In this document: piece after piece, positions 1 to 8,768 of the stretch
Layout of the letters: each line of letters starts with the position of its first letter
How positions within the stretch are numbered: the first letter of the stretch is position 1
NCBI RefSeq assembly: GCF_007827695.1
Contig: NZ_VITA01000001.1
Coordinates: 186,001-250,000 of the forward strand
Source: Sinorhizobium medicae
GTDB lineage: Bacteria > Pseudomonadota > Alphaproteobacteria > Rhizobiales > Rhizobiaceae
Reading direction: 5' to 3'
Length of the DNA stretch: 64,000 bases
Made by a program: the position numbers and the translations under genes
Notes under the pieces: model-generated
The model's database searches: none
What the model was told of the DNA's origin: nothing
The model's input: the letters and a program-made list of their open reading frames with translations, nothing else

Positions 1-1
1 C

Positions 2-70
2 CCCGCCTATGTGGCGAGGGCGGCCTTTGTCGCGGCGGCGAAAGAGGCCCAGGTCAATGTCGTGACCTGA
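2..70 (+). CDS. C-terminal end of a DUF982-like protein (partial)
   Basis: The window opens inside a reading frame that ends at the TGA at 68-70. The 22 visible residues end in AAFVAAAKEAQVNVVT. This resembles the conserved C-terminus of small rhizobial DUF982 proteins; the complete DUF982 gene at 2533-2793 ends with a comparable SAFIKAAEEAKFSVHSW. The start lies outside the window and no function is known for the family. The family assignment rests on this short stretch only. Confidence 0.45.
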   Translation, partial: PAYVARAAFVAAAKEAQVNVVT

Positions 71-114
71 ACCCCGCACCGCATGCGGCCGCACTCACTC
101 AAGATGCAGGAATT

Positions 115-140
115 GGAACTCTTGGCAGGGTTTGCGTGTT
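115..140 (+). promoter_or_regulatory. Possible EcfG-type promoter for the iron permease family gene
   Basis: GGAAC at 115-119 is followed after 19 bases by TT at 139-140, inside CGTGTT. The EcfG/RpoE2 consensus is GGAAC-N18-19-TT, usually with CGTT. The TT lies about 30 bases upstream of the preferred ATG at 171. The same GGAAC-N15-CGTGTT layout recurs at 50218-50243. This is a pattern match only. Confidence 0.4.
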
Positions 141-170
141 GAACAGCGGATCAACAAACGTGGGTACCCG

Positions 171-1844
<1,674 letters not shown>

Positions 1845-1903
1845 ACTCCCGACAGTGATGCCGTCCGATTGATACAGTGAATCGGTCGCCCTTCGAAAAG
1901 GAA

Positions 1904-1927
1904 GGCCCCGCCTGGGACGGCGGAGCC
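1904..1927 (+). terminator. Probable intrinsic terminator after the SDR gene
   Basis: GGCCCCGCC (1904-1912) pairs with GGCGGAGCC (1919-1927) over nine positions with a single C:A mismatch and a six-base loop. A T-rich but interrupted tail (TTATTTTGTTCGTTGTTTTT) follows. The rest of the 1845-2178 spacer shows no gene or repeat that I can recognise. Confidence 0.6.
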
Positions 1928-2178
1928 CGTTATTTTGTTCGTTGTTTTTAAGAACGCGCGGATCCGTAGGGCTTTGCGGAGAGGGAACTTGTTCCACGCG
2001 ATCCGATAGTCAAACTGTGCAGGGAAGCGTTTGTTCCCGCCGACACCCTGTAAAGTTCGTCGCGGCGAGAATTTCGCCACCCGGAGCGATATCCGTCGGA
2101 ACTGCGAGCCGTTGCGACCAATGAATCATTAACCATCTAGCCGATAGACGTGGCTGGTGATGAATGTAAGGTGATTCG

Positions 2179-2484
2179 ATGGCAGCTGAGTTTGGCGAAG
2201 GAACCATGGTCCAGGGCGGCGAAGTGATCGCATTTCCCTTGGCGGCCCGTGCAGGCGACGTCGCACGCTGCGCACGCGAACTCGACAGGATACATGGCGC
2301 CGCTGCCGTCCATTACTGGAAGGGCGAATGCCGCAGGCTCGCCGAACAGCTTGCCATTCTCGGCGTCGATGAGGCCGGCGTTCGCGAGGAAGTCCTCGCT
2401 TTTCAGGCGGAAGTCCAGGCTGCAATGGCGGAGCGTTACAACGAGCCGGCGAGCCGGAACCGCTCCGGCCCTCGACAGCGGTGA
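2179..2484 (+). CDS. DUF6074 family protein
   Basis: A 101-residue soluble protein. VIAFPLAAR near the N-terminus, then VARCARELDRIHG, YWKGECRRLAEQL and EVLAFQAEVQAAM, match the layout of DUF6074 proteins common in Rhizobiales plasmids and symbiotic islands. The start at 2179 follows TAAGGTGATTCG, a modest ribosome binding site; a second in-frame ATG (residue 10) is possible. It stands alone between the SDR terminator and convergent genes. No function is established for the family. Confidence 0.7.
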   Translation: MAAEFGEGTMVQGGEVIAFPLAARAGDVARCARELDRIHGAAAVHYWKGECRRLAEQLAILGVDEAGVREEVLAFQAEVQAAMAERYNEPASRNRSGPRQR

Positions 2485-2532
2485 AATTACGGTCTGGCAG
2501 CCGCCCAACCGTTCAGAGCTGAGACGGCTCGG

Positions 2533-2793
2533 TCAACCGGTCCAGGAATGTACGCTGAACTTCGCTTCCTCGGCAGCCTTGATGAAGGCGCTGCGTGCAA
2601 TATCGGGCTCGTCGTTTCCCTCGATAACCCGCTCACAGGCTGCAAAGGCGTCACGCTTTGCGTCTCCGTCGGCGATCGGCCAATGATTCTTGAGGCAGAG
2701 AAACGCGTCGCGGGTGCTTTGTACTCTGAGCACTCGGTTCTTCCCGCCCTCCAAGATCACCGCTTCGCTCCAAAGACGATCCTGCGTCAGCAT
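2533..2793 (-). CDS. DUF982 domain-containing protein
   Basis: An 86-residue protein spanning the entire DUF982 domain: an N-terminal strand region (WSEAVILEGG), STRDAFLCLKNHWP, then CERVIEGNDEPDIARSAFIKAAEEA. DUF982 proteins are small, of unknown function, and amplified in rhizobia. Its ATG (2793) overlaps the stop of the upstream CBS gene by seven bases, so it is probably co-translated with it. The partial frame at 2-70 may be a second copy of the same family. Confidence 0.85.
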   Translation of the reverse strand: MLTQDRLWSEAVILEGGKNRVLRVQSTRDAFLCLKNHWPIADGDAKRDAFAACERVIEGNDEPDIARSAFIKAAEEAKFSVHSWTG

Positions 2794-3263
2794 GTTGACA
2801 TTCCTTCAAGACGTGACTCAACGGGCACAGGCCGATTGATTCCCTCGAGAACGAGGCCGCCGAGTTCCGGGTTGACTCGGCTGATGTCGGCGAGAGCCAC
2901 TATGCCGGCGGCCTGCCGCTTCTCATTGACAACGACGAGACGACGAATACGCAGATCGTGCATCTTCTGAGCAGCAAGGAGGAGGCTGTCGTGCTCCTCG
3001 CAAGATTCTGCCGACACCGTCATGAATTCGAAAACGGCCGTTGAACTGGAAAGGCCTTTCGCGACGACGGACGTGACTATGTCCCGATCCGTGACGATTC
3101 CCAGGATCGTTCCTACACCCGGCGTCTCCACGGGCACCGCGCCAACACCCGTCTCAGCCATCAGCCGGGCGACGGATTGCGCGCTGTCAGTGGGTGACAC
3201 GGTGAAAACCTGCCGGGACATCACGTCCCGGACGCGGACCATCCTATCGTCATGGCCGGCCAT
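2787..3263 (-). CDS. CBS-pair domain protein
   Basis: A 158-residue protein made of two CBS motifs, roughly residues 5-65 (VRDVMSRQVFTVSPTDS ... GIVTDRDIV) and 72-130 (FMTVSAESCEEHDSLLLAA ... GIVALADISRV). CBS pairs bind adenosine nucleotides and act as regulatory sensors or chaperone-like stress proteins. There is no attached enzyme or channel domain. The ATG at 3263 has a strong GGGAGGAGCCTC ribosome binding site; a longer in-frame start at 3308 lacks one. It is the first gene of a pair with the DUF982 gene. Confidence 0.85.
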   Translation of the reverse strand: MAGHDDRMVRVRDVMSRQVFTVSPTDSAQSVARLMAETGVGAVPVETPGVGTILGIVTDRDIVTSVVAKGLSSSTAVFEFMTVSAESCEEHDSLLLAAQKMHDLRIRRLVVVNEKRQAAGIVALADISRVNPELGGLVLEGINRPVPVESRLEGMSTC

Positions 3264-3564
3264 CGATGAGGCTCCTCCCGTTGATCGAGGCCGGTACCGC
3301 CACCTCATCTCTTCTCGGCTTCCTCAGGATGAGGTCGACCCTCTGAGGGGCGATTACCTGTGGGTGCCACGTGTTGCGGCCGGGCTTGTTCGGATTTTCC
3401 GGAGGCCGGGCAAATGTCGGACGCTTCTGTCTCAGTCGAACGCGCACGATACGCTCCCTTCTCTTGCGTGGACATGCGGGGCTGAAAACGCAGCCTTTCC
3501 GTTAACGCATGAAGCTGAAAGGGGTTCCGGAATCTTGATCTGGCGCGCAACTCACCTTGACGTC
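3264..3564. other. Intergenic region with no recognised feature
   Basis: About 300 bases between the CBS gene start and the stop of the next leftward gene. Short open frames are present on both strands but lack ribosome binding sites and family resemblance. It presumably carries the CBS promoter. No GGAAC-type motif was seen. Confidence 0.4.
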
Positions 3565-3828
3565 TCAACGCGTCTCCGGACCCAGATCCGATCGCGCCTG
3601 TGCATCATCAAGGATGGAAGCAATTTCCGAGGTCATCGCATTCTGCCTGGCAAAAGCCTCCGACGGTACGATGCCGGGATCTTCTTCATGATCCTGAACG
3701 ATCGGGACCTCTTCGAGGGCCCGTTTGATCTCCCGCCAGAGATCCTTGTGCCGGTAAAGCGCGGAAAGGACGGCCACGAGAATTTCTCTCTGTGCCGCCA
3801 GTCGAAACTCGCTGCTATTGTTTTCCAT
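3565..3828 (-). CDS. Hypothetical protein
   Basis: An 87-residue acidic, probably helical protein starting MENNSSEFRLAAQREILVAV. No domain is recognised. The ATG at 3828 was chosen because the upstream extension to 3882 is proline/arginine-rich and covers a strong hairpin; CAGGGGCTGG upstream of 3828 gives a fair ribosome binding site. It stands alone in a stress-type neighbourhood and its function is unknown. Confidence 0.6.
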   Translation of the reverse strand: MENNSSEFRLAAQREILVAVLSALYRHKDLWREIKRALEEVPIVQDHEEDPGIVPSEAFARQNAMTSEIASILDDAQARSDLGPETR

Positions 3829-3861
3829 GTCCAGCCCCTGGCGTGACAGCTCCCGACCGTC

Positions 3862-3884
3862 GCGTGGCGGCGGAGCCGCCACGC
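3862..3884. terminator. Strong hairpin, probable terminator of the DUF1236 gene
   Basis: GCGTGGCGGC (3862-3871) and GCCGCCACGC (3875-3884) form a perfect 10-base-pair stem with a three-base loop. It lies 69 bases past the DUF1236 stop (3953, leftward). It has no T-run, so it could instead be a structured leader of the 3828 gene. Confidence 0.4.
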
Positions 3885-3952
3885 TCGTGATACTGGGGAC
3901 ATGAAGCGCAGAAAGCAGACTCGCGCGTGCGTGCTGCGCCCCTATGCCGGCA

Positions 3953-4237
3953 TTATTCCAGAACTTCCACGACCGTGTGTGTCTTCGGATTCACGACAAC
4001 GCGCCGATCATTCACGACGGCATAGGCGAAATCGGGCTGCTCTGGAATGGTGTGGATCTCCACCGTTTCAGGAATCGGCTGGCCGACGACAATCTCACCC
4101 TCGTAGGTGACAGAAGGCGTGTTCTGCTCCAGCACATAGGTCCTTACTTCGCCCGGCAGCACCACTGTCGTCTGCGCAATCGCCGCCGAGCCGAATCCCA
4201 GAAACAGGGCAGCAGTCAAAGTGGCAAATCTATTCAT
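3953..4237 (-). CDS. Secreted DUF1236 family protein
   Basis: A 94-residue protein with an N-terminal signal peptide (MNRFATLTAALFLGFGSAAIAQ, cleavage likely after AIA or AQ). The mature part contains GQPIPETVEIHTIPE and YAVVNDRRVVVNPKTHTVVEVL, the core of the DUF1236 domain of rhizobial periplasmic proteins. The ATG at 4237 has a GGAAGGAGAACGCC ribosome binding site. An EcfG-type promoter at 4308-4284 lies upstream, and the gene is divergent from the EcfG-like sigma factor. The function is unknown. Confidence 0.85.
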   Translation of the reverse strand: MNRFATLTAALFLGFGSAAIAQTTVVLPGEVRTYVLEQNTPSVTYEGEIVVGQPIPETVEIHTIPEQPDFAYAVVNDRRVVVNPKTHTVVEVLE

Positions 4238-4282
4238 GGCGTTCTCCTTCCACTCAAACATGATGATGTCCCTAGACCACTC

Positions 4283-4308
4283 AAACTGGTGATGTCCTTT
4301 TTGGTTCC
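4283..4308 (-). promoter_or_regulatory. EcfG-type promoter for the DUF1236 gene
   Basis: On the minus strand GGAAC (4308-4304) is followed after exactly 18 bases by TTT (4285-4283). This matches GGAAC-N18-TT, although the bases before TT are AG rather than CG. It sits about 47 bases upstream of the ATG at 4237. Confidence 0.5.
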
Positions 4309-4406
4309 CGTCGCGGCACGCGCGGAGCTGGCCGCATCTGCGCGCTGGCACAGCCCTGCGGGGGGATGCCCGAATGAAGCGGGCAGGAAATATCCCCGCG
4401 CCTTCA

Positions 4407-4431
4407 GGAACCAAAGAGCCGGACAGGCATT
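4407..4431 (+). promoter_or_regulatory. EcfG-type promoter for the sigma factor gene
   Basis: GGAAC (4407-4411), an 18-base spacer and TT (4430-4431) match the general stress sigma consensus. It is 50 bases upstream of the sigma factor ATG at 4481, consistent with autoregulation or with control by a master EcfG paralogue elsewhere in the genome. Confidence 0.55.
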
Positions 4432-4480
4432 TTGTAACGTCACCAAGAGAAATCTCATAAGCAGAAGGGCAATATTCGAC

Positions 4481-5002
4481 ATGCCTGCTATCGGCGGTCA
4501 CGCATCGCAACAATCACCGCTGCTTGAGGAGCAAGTCGTCGATCTGATCCCCGCTCTGCGGGCGTTCGCTCGTACGTTTACGACAGCGTCCTTCGAGGCC
4601 GATGACCTCGTGCAGGAGACGTTGCTCCGGGCGCTGAGAAGCATCGAGCAGTTTCAGCCCGGGACGAGCCTCAAGTCCTGGCTGTTCACGATCATGCGCA
4701 ATGCCTTTCGCACGCAATACAAAATCCGCACGCGCGAAAGTCCTGGGAGCACCAATTGCGCTGAATTGCCGATACCGACGGCGCCCTCGCAGGAGTGGTC
4801 GGTCCTCAATGGCGAGTTGCGCAACGCGCTTGGCGCCCTTTCACCGGAGCACCGGGAAGTTCTCGTGCTCGTTGCCGGATTCGGCCTGAGCTATAAGGAA
4901 GCCGCCGACATATGCGACTGCGCGATCGGCACGATCAAAAGCCGGCTCAGCAGGGCCCGTGATGAACTGACTGCGCAAATGCACGGAAATCCGCTGAACT
5001 GA
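4481..5002 (+). CDS. ECF sigma factor, EcfG/ECF15-like
   Basis: A 173-residue two-domain ECF sigma factor. Region 2 covers roughly residues 20-85 (VDLIPALRAFARTF, ADDLVQETLLRAL, SLKSWLFTIMRNAF). Region 4 covers roughly 110-165 (LSPEHREVLVLVAGFGLSYKEAA, ICDCAIGTIKSRLSRARDEL). These blocks closely follow the EcfG general stress sigma factors of alphaproteobacteria (RpoE2 of Sinorhizobium). The ATG at 4481 follows AGAAGGG. A convergent NepR-like gene begins its stop 25 bases beyond. An EcfG-type promoter precedes it. S. meliloti carries several rpoE paralogues; this resembles the pSymB copy, but I do not assign the number firmly. Confidence 0.85.
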   Translation: MPAIGGHASQQSPLLEEQVVDLIPALRAFARTFTTASFEADDLVQETLLRALRSIEQFQPGTSLKSWLFTIMRNAFRTQYKIRTRESPGSTNCAELPIPTAPSQEWSVLNGELRNALGALSPEHREVLVLVAGFGLSYKEAADICDCAIGTIKSRLSRARDELTAQMHGNPLN

Positions 5003-5026
5003 CGGTATAGGGGCGAGCAGATCTGA

Positions 5027-5185
5027 TCAGCGCTTCCGCTCGTCAAGGGCCTTTTGCAGTTCCCGGGCCAGTTCGAGAAGACGCTCTGGCACCGCTTCCT
5101 TGCGCATCTTCTCGACGAGCGATGCAATCCGCTCGTCAACGGTTTTTTCCGCGTTCTCATCCGCGGAAACCTTGCTATCGTTCAT
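5027..5185 (-). CDS. Small NepR-like protein, candidate anti-sigma factor
   Basis: A 52-residue protein whose C-terminal half, KMRKEAVPERLLELARELQKA split here as KMRKEAVPERLLEL and ARELQKALDE, resembles the two-helix NepR core (E-P-(V/L)-P-(D/E)-R-(F/L)-L-x-L). NepR binds and silences EcfG sigma factors and is released by PhyR under stress. The gene converges on the EcfG-like sigma gene with a 24-base gap rather than preceding it in an operon, as is usual for nepR. The ATG at 5185 is preceded by GGACGGGCGA. The assignment is by motif and position, and no PhyR gene is visible here. Confidence 0.6.
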   Translation of the reverse strand: MNDSKVSADENAEKTVDERIASLVEKMRKEAVPERLLELARELQKALDERKR

Positions 5186-5442
5186 TCGCCCGTCCTTAGT
5201 CACGACCCGGATCTCGCTACAGAATATTGTTCCTGTTTCGCGCTTTACATCATCAAAACGGCGGGTGTGAAAGGGCTGCAGCCATCTCAACCTGAAACAT
5301 TCTTCCGACCCTAGTGGGAAACCGGGAACTTTATGCCCGCCCGAATACCTTGTGCCGGCGAGTTCTGCAAGCGGCAGATCCCTTCCGGCTCAAAGGTCAG
5401 CAGGTTCGCGCTGGCCTTTTCGGAGGCGCTATTGATGCGCCA

Positions 5443-5631
5443 TCACTTTTTCGAGACGTGTTCCTTCTTTCCCTTGCGCTTGGTCGACGCCATTTCCTCA
5501 AGCTCCTTCTCGGTCATGGAATCTTCCATGCTGCGAGAGGCGCCCTTGAGTTCGCTCTTCTTCTTCTCGCCTCGCTTGGCAGCAAGCGCCGCGCCGGCGG
5601 CCATCTGCTGCGCCTTCGATTTCGCAGGCAC
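5443..5631 (-). CDS. DUF3008 family small protein
   Basis: A 62-residue, lysine- and glutamate-rich, probably disordered protein. MPAKSKAQQMAAGAALAAKR, followed by MTEKELEEMASTKRKGK, is diagnostic of the DUF3008 family. The start is a GTG at 5631 with an AGGAGGAAGCA ribosome binding site. A perfect GGAAC-N18-TT motif at 5705-5681 lies about 50 bases upstream, so it is probably a general stress gene. The function of the family is unknown. Confidence 0.85.
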   Translation of the reverse strand: MPAKSKAQQMAAGAALAAKRGEKKKSELKGASRSMEDSMTEKELEEMASTKRKGKKEHVSKK

Positions 5632-5680
5632 TGCTTCCTCCTTTCGTGCTTGACTGCACCGGAATGTGCGTCGCTGCCGG

Positions 5681-5705
5681 AACCGGCGAGACCCGATTAT
5701 GTTCC
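5681..5705 (-). promoter_or_regulatory. EcfG-type promoter for the DUF3008 gene
   Basis: On the minus strand GGAAC (5705-5701) and TT (5682-5681) are separated by exactly 18 bases. The TT is about 50 bases upstream of the GTG start at 5631. Confidence 0.55.
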
Positions 5706-5810
5706 GCGCTACTGGGCTGGGTTTTGCCTAAGACGCATAAGCCGCTGGGCGCATACAAGGGATCGCAATCGAGGGGGAACGCAGCGGCGGCTCCATGATT
5801 GAATTCATGG

Positions 5811-7151
5811 CTATTCGTTGTTGATCTCGAGCGTCTTGCTGAAGATAAGCGCCAGTATCGTGCAAAGCGCGCCCGAGAGAAGGTAATATCCCGCGAAAGC
5901 GAGGCCGAAGCGACTGGTGAGCCCAAGTGCCACCAGCGGTGCAAACCCGGCCCCTATCAGCCACGACAGATCCGAGGTCAGCGCCGCCCCCGTATAGCGG
6001 TAGGCCCTGCCGAAGCGCGACGCGACCGCCCCGGCGGCCTGCCCGAAGGAGAGGCCGAGGATTGTGAAGCCGACAATCACGAACATTTCGCGACCGGTCG
6101 CGCCCGACTGAAGCAGCATTGGGGCTACAAAGCTGAAAATCGCGATCAGCACCGCGCACATACCAAGATGATTGCGCCGGCCGATGCGATCGGCAATGAG
6201 CCCGGAAGCAACGATCGCGACGATCCCGCACACCGCGCCAAGGAACTGTACCATCAGGAAGGAGCTTGCGCCGTGATCCGTGTATATTTCCACCCAGCTC
6301 AGCGGGAACACTGTCACCAGATGGAAGAGAGCGAAGCTTGCAAGCGGCACGAACGCACCGACCAGAACGTGCCCACCATTTACTCTGAGCACCTCCGTGA
6401 CCCGGCTTGCCTGAAGCTCGTGCAGATCGAGCAGGGTTCCGAATTCCTTCGTCATGACGAGCCGCAGGCGCGTGAATAATGCAACGACGTTGATGGCAAA
6501 GGCGACGAAGAACGGATAGCGCCAGCCCCAGGCAAGAAAGTCCGCTTGCGAGAGCGAAGCGAGGAAGTAGGCAAACAGCGCACTCGCCAGCATGAAGCCG
6601 AGCGGCGCCCCTAGCTGTGGGATCATCGCATACCAGCCGCGGTGATGCTGCGGCGCGTTGAGGGCGAGAAGCGAGGCGAGCCCATCCCAGGCCCCGCCGA
6701 GCGCAAATCCCTGACCGAGACGGAAGACGGCAAGCAGCAGGATGGACCAGCCGCCGAGCGTTGCGTAGCCGGGCAGAAAGGCGATGGAGGCGGTCGATCC
6801 GCCGAGGAGGAAAAGGGCAATCGTTAGTTTCACGCCTCGGCCATAGGTCCGGTCGATGGCCATGAAGACCAGCGAACCCACCGGCCTTGCCATGAAGGCG
6901 AGTGCAAAGATGGCGAAGGAATAGAGCGTAGCGGTCAGCCGGTCGGGCGCGAAGGGAAAGAAGAGCTGCGGAAAAACGACGACGGAGGCGATGCCAAAAA
7001 CGAAGAAATCGAAGAACTCCGCTGCGCGGCCGATCACGACGCCAATGGCTATGTTGCCTGCAGATACCGGCCTGTCGTCGTGAATGCGCCGCGCATCGCG
7101 CTCCATCGAGGAGGACGACGGTCCCAGGGATTGTTGAATTGCACCATTCAT
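5811..7151 (-). CDS. MFS transporter, MHS (metabolite:H+ symporter) type
   Basis: A 446-residue polytopic protein with about twelve membrane segments. An early acidic motif (GRAAEFFDFFVFGIASVV) and the loop RPVGSLVFMAIDRTYGRG are typical of the metabolite:H+ symporter family (ProP, ShiA, CitA-like). The second half begins near residue 240 and repeats the loop motif as GLIADRIGRRN. The ATG at 7151 has GGGAGG upstream. The likely substrates are organic acids or compatible solutes, but the exact one cannot be read. It is divergent from cyoA. Confidence 0.85.
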   Translation of the reverse strand: MNGAIQQSLGPSSSSMERDARRIHDDRPVSAGNIAIGVVIGRAAEFFDFFVFGIASVVVFPQLFFPFAPDRLTATLYSFAIFALAFMARPVGSLVFMAIDRTYGRGVKLTIALFLLGGSTASIAFLPGYATLGGWSILLLAVFRLGQGFALGGAWDGLASLLALNAPQHHRGWYAMIPQLGAPLGFMLASALFAYFLASLSQADFLAWGWRYPFFVAFAINVVALFTRLRLVMTKEFGTLLDLHELQASRVTEVLRVNGGHVLVGAFVPLASFALFHLVTVFPLSWVEIYTDHGASSFLMVQFLGAVCGIVAIVASGLIADRIGRRNHLGMCAVLIAIFSFVAPMLLQSGATGREMFVIVGFTILGLSFGQAAGAVASRFGRAYRYTGAALTSDLSWLIGAGFAPLVALGLTSRFGLAFAGYYLLSGALCTILALIFSKTLEINNE

Positions 7152-7452
7152 CGAAAACGCCTCCCGCGGTCGACCGGGACTTGGAACATGCGATGTTCCG
7201 CCGCATCTCGCTCGAACTCTCCAGAAGAAAGCGCGAAGCTCTCTCAATGGGGATCTTGACCAATCAACGGCTCATATCAAGGGGCGATACGGGAAAAAAC
7301 GCGTTTCAGGACGCCAATCGCGACCCGGCCCTCACATGCTGCGATGCATCACCGGCTGCGGCGGATTGCTGCAGTGCGACTATCGACCTCATACCTTTCC
7401 GGTCCACTCTACTTTAGTCGCAGGGCCGTCGAAACAAATAGAGCTTCGAGCC
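7152..7452. other. Divergent intergenic region between the MFS and cyoA genes
   Basis: About 300 bases that must hold the promoters for the MFS gene and the cyo operon. GGAAC occurs on the minus strand near 7194, but without TT at N18-19, so it was not called. No repeat or clear operator was recognised. Confidence 0.4.
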
Positions 7453-8631
7453 GTGCCAGAACCGTTGAAGTTTTCCCGCCGCCTCGCCGTTTTGCCGCTG
7501 TTTCTTCTGATGGCGGGATGCGACATGGTGGTGATGTCGCCATCGGGCGATATCGCTGCGCAGCAACGCGACCTGATCGTCATCTCGACGATCCTCATGC
7601 TGCTGATCATCGTTCCGGTGGTCTTCCTGACGCTTTTCTTCGCCTGGCGGTACCGGCGTTCGAACACCAGCGCCACCTACGATCCGGAATGGCATCACTC
7701 GACCGCGCTCGAAGTGGTGATCTGGTCGGCGCCGCTCGCGATCATCATCGCGCTCGGCGCCATCACCTGGATCAGCACGCATAAACTCGATCCCTATCGG
7801 CCGCTCGACCGGCTGGATGCCGAAAGGGCGATACCTGCGGACGCCAAGCCGCTCACCGTGGAGGTGGTCGCACTCGACTGGAAGTGGCTGTTCTTCTACC
7901 CCGAGCTCGGGGTCGCGACGGTCAACGAGCTCGCCGCTCCCGTCGACGTCCCGATTCACTTCAAAATAACCGCCTCGTCGGTCATGAACTCCTTCTATAT
8001 CCCGGCGCTTGCCGGTCAGATCTATGCGATGCCGGGCATGGAAACGAAGCTGCACGCGGTGATCAACAAGCAGGGCGAATACGAGGGCTTCTCGGCCAAC
8101 TACAGCGGCGACGGCTTTTCGCATATGCGCTTCAAGTTCCATGGGCTTGACCGGCAGGGCTTTGAGGAATGGGTGTCGCGGGTGAAGACGCAAGGCACCG
8201 CGCTGAACCGCGACACCTATCTGAAGCTTGAAAAGCCGAGCCAGCGGGAGCCGGTCCGCTATTTCGCCAGGGTCGAGGACGGGTTGTATACGGCTATTCT
8301 CAATCTATGCGTCACACCCGGCAAGATGTGCATGCAGCAGATGATGCACATCGACATGATGGGCGGTGCCGGCAAGGAGAGCGCCGGAAACCGGGAGAAG
8401 CTGGAATACGACAACAGGCATTCCCTAGCGGAAGGCGCGCCGGCCGCGACGCAACCCGCGACGGGCACGCCGGCGCGCAGCCAGCAGGAACCGCAGGGCA
8501 CGGGCGGCGGCGAACAGCCGATGCAGCACCCTATGCCAGGCATGGGAGCACACCAGGGACACTCAATGCCAGGCATGAATCATGAGAGCGATCATGAAAA
8601 CGATCCGGCACCGGCTCAGCTCAATCATTGA
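7453..8631 (+). CDS. cyoA: Cytochrome bo3 ubiquinol oxidase subunit II
   Basis: A 392-residue lipoprotein subunit of the quinol oxidase. The signal peptide ends in the lipobox LFLLMAGC (Cys about residue 20), followed by two membrane segments (roughly residues 40-65 and 85-105) and a cupredoxin domain. Where cytochrome c oxidases carry the Cys-rich CuA site it reads YSGDGFSHMRF, with no CuA cysteines, as expected for a quinol oxidase. GTG at 7453 was chosen as the start. The C-terminus carries an unusual Met/His-rich tail (PMPGMGAHQGHSMPGMNHE). It is the first gene of cyoABCD; a mosaic repeat separates it from cyoB. Confidence 0.93.
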   Translation: MPEPLKFSRRLAVLPLFLLMAGCDMVVMSPSGDIAAQQRDLIVISTILMLLIIVPVVFLTLFFAWRYRRSNTSATYDPEWHHSTALEVVIWSAPLAIIIALGAITWISTHKLDPYRPLDRLDAERAIPADAKPLTVEVVALDWKWLFFYPELGVATVNELAAPVDVPIHFKITASSVMNSFYIPALAGQIYAMPGMETKLHAVINKQGEYEGFSANYSGDGFSHMRFKFHGLDRQGFEEWVSRVKTQGTALNRDTYLKLEKPSQREPVRYFARVEDGLYTAILNLCVTPGKMCMQQMMHIDMMGGAGKESAGNREKLEYDNRHSLAEGAPAATQPATGTPARSQQEPQGTGGGEQPMQHPMPGMGAHQGHSMPGMNHESDHENDPAPAQLNH

Positions 8632-8651
8632 ATACGGGCGCTGCGCGCTGA

Positions 8652-8765
8652 AGCGGGATGAGGAAAAGCGGGTGCGGTTTTCCGCCCGCATCCCGCTCTA
8701 CCTTATTGGAATCAATCACGTTTATGTTTTTAGGTCGATCCAACCCGAAAACATCGTGATCTAAG
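8652..8765 (+). repeat. Rhizobial mosaic intergenic repeat between cyoA and cyoB
   Basis: Arms AGCGGGATG (8652-8660) and CATCCCGCT (8689-8697) flank GAGGAAAAGCGGG...TTTTCCGCCCG. A second module at 8708-8765 ends in CGATCC-AACCCGAAAACATCGTGATCTAA. Similar elements occur at 33457, 42347 and 50445, and the second module alone at 16358. The organisation resembles RIME-type mosaic elements of Rhizobiaceae. It could fold in the cyoA-cyoB mRNA. Confidence 0.75.
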
Positions 8766-8768
8766 CAA

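Noticed and set aside
132-170. N-terminal extension of the iron permease family protein
   Set aside because: The 13 added residues are hydrophilic, lack a ribosome binding site and would overlap the possible promoter.
5186-5260. GGAAC upstream of the NepR-like gene as an EcfG promoter
   Set aside because: On the minus strand GGAAC is present about 45 bases upstream of the start, but the bases at N18-19 are CC/CG rather than TT, so only half of the motif is present.
7152-7220. GGAAC on the minus strand upstream of the MFS gene as an EcfG promoter
   Set aside because: There is no TT at 18 or 19 bases downstream.
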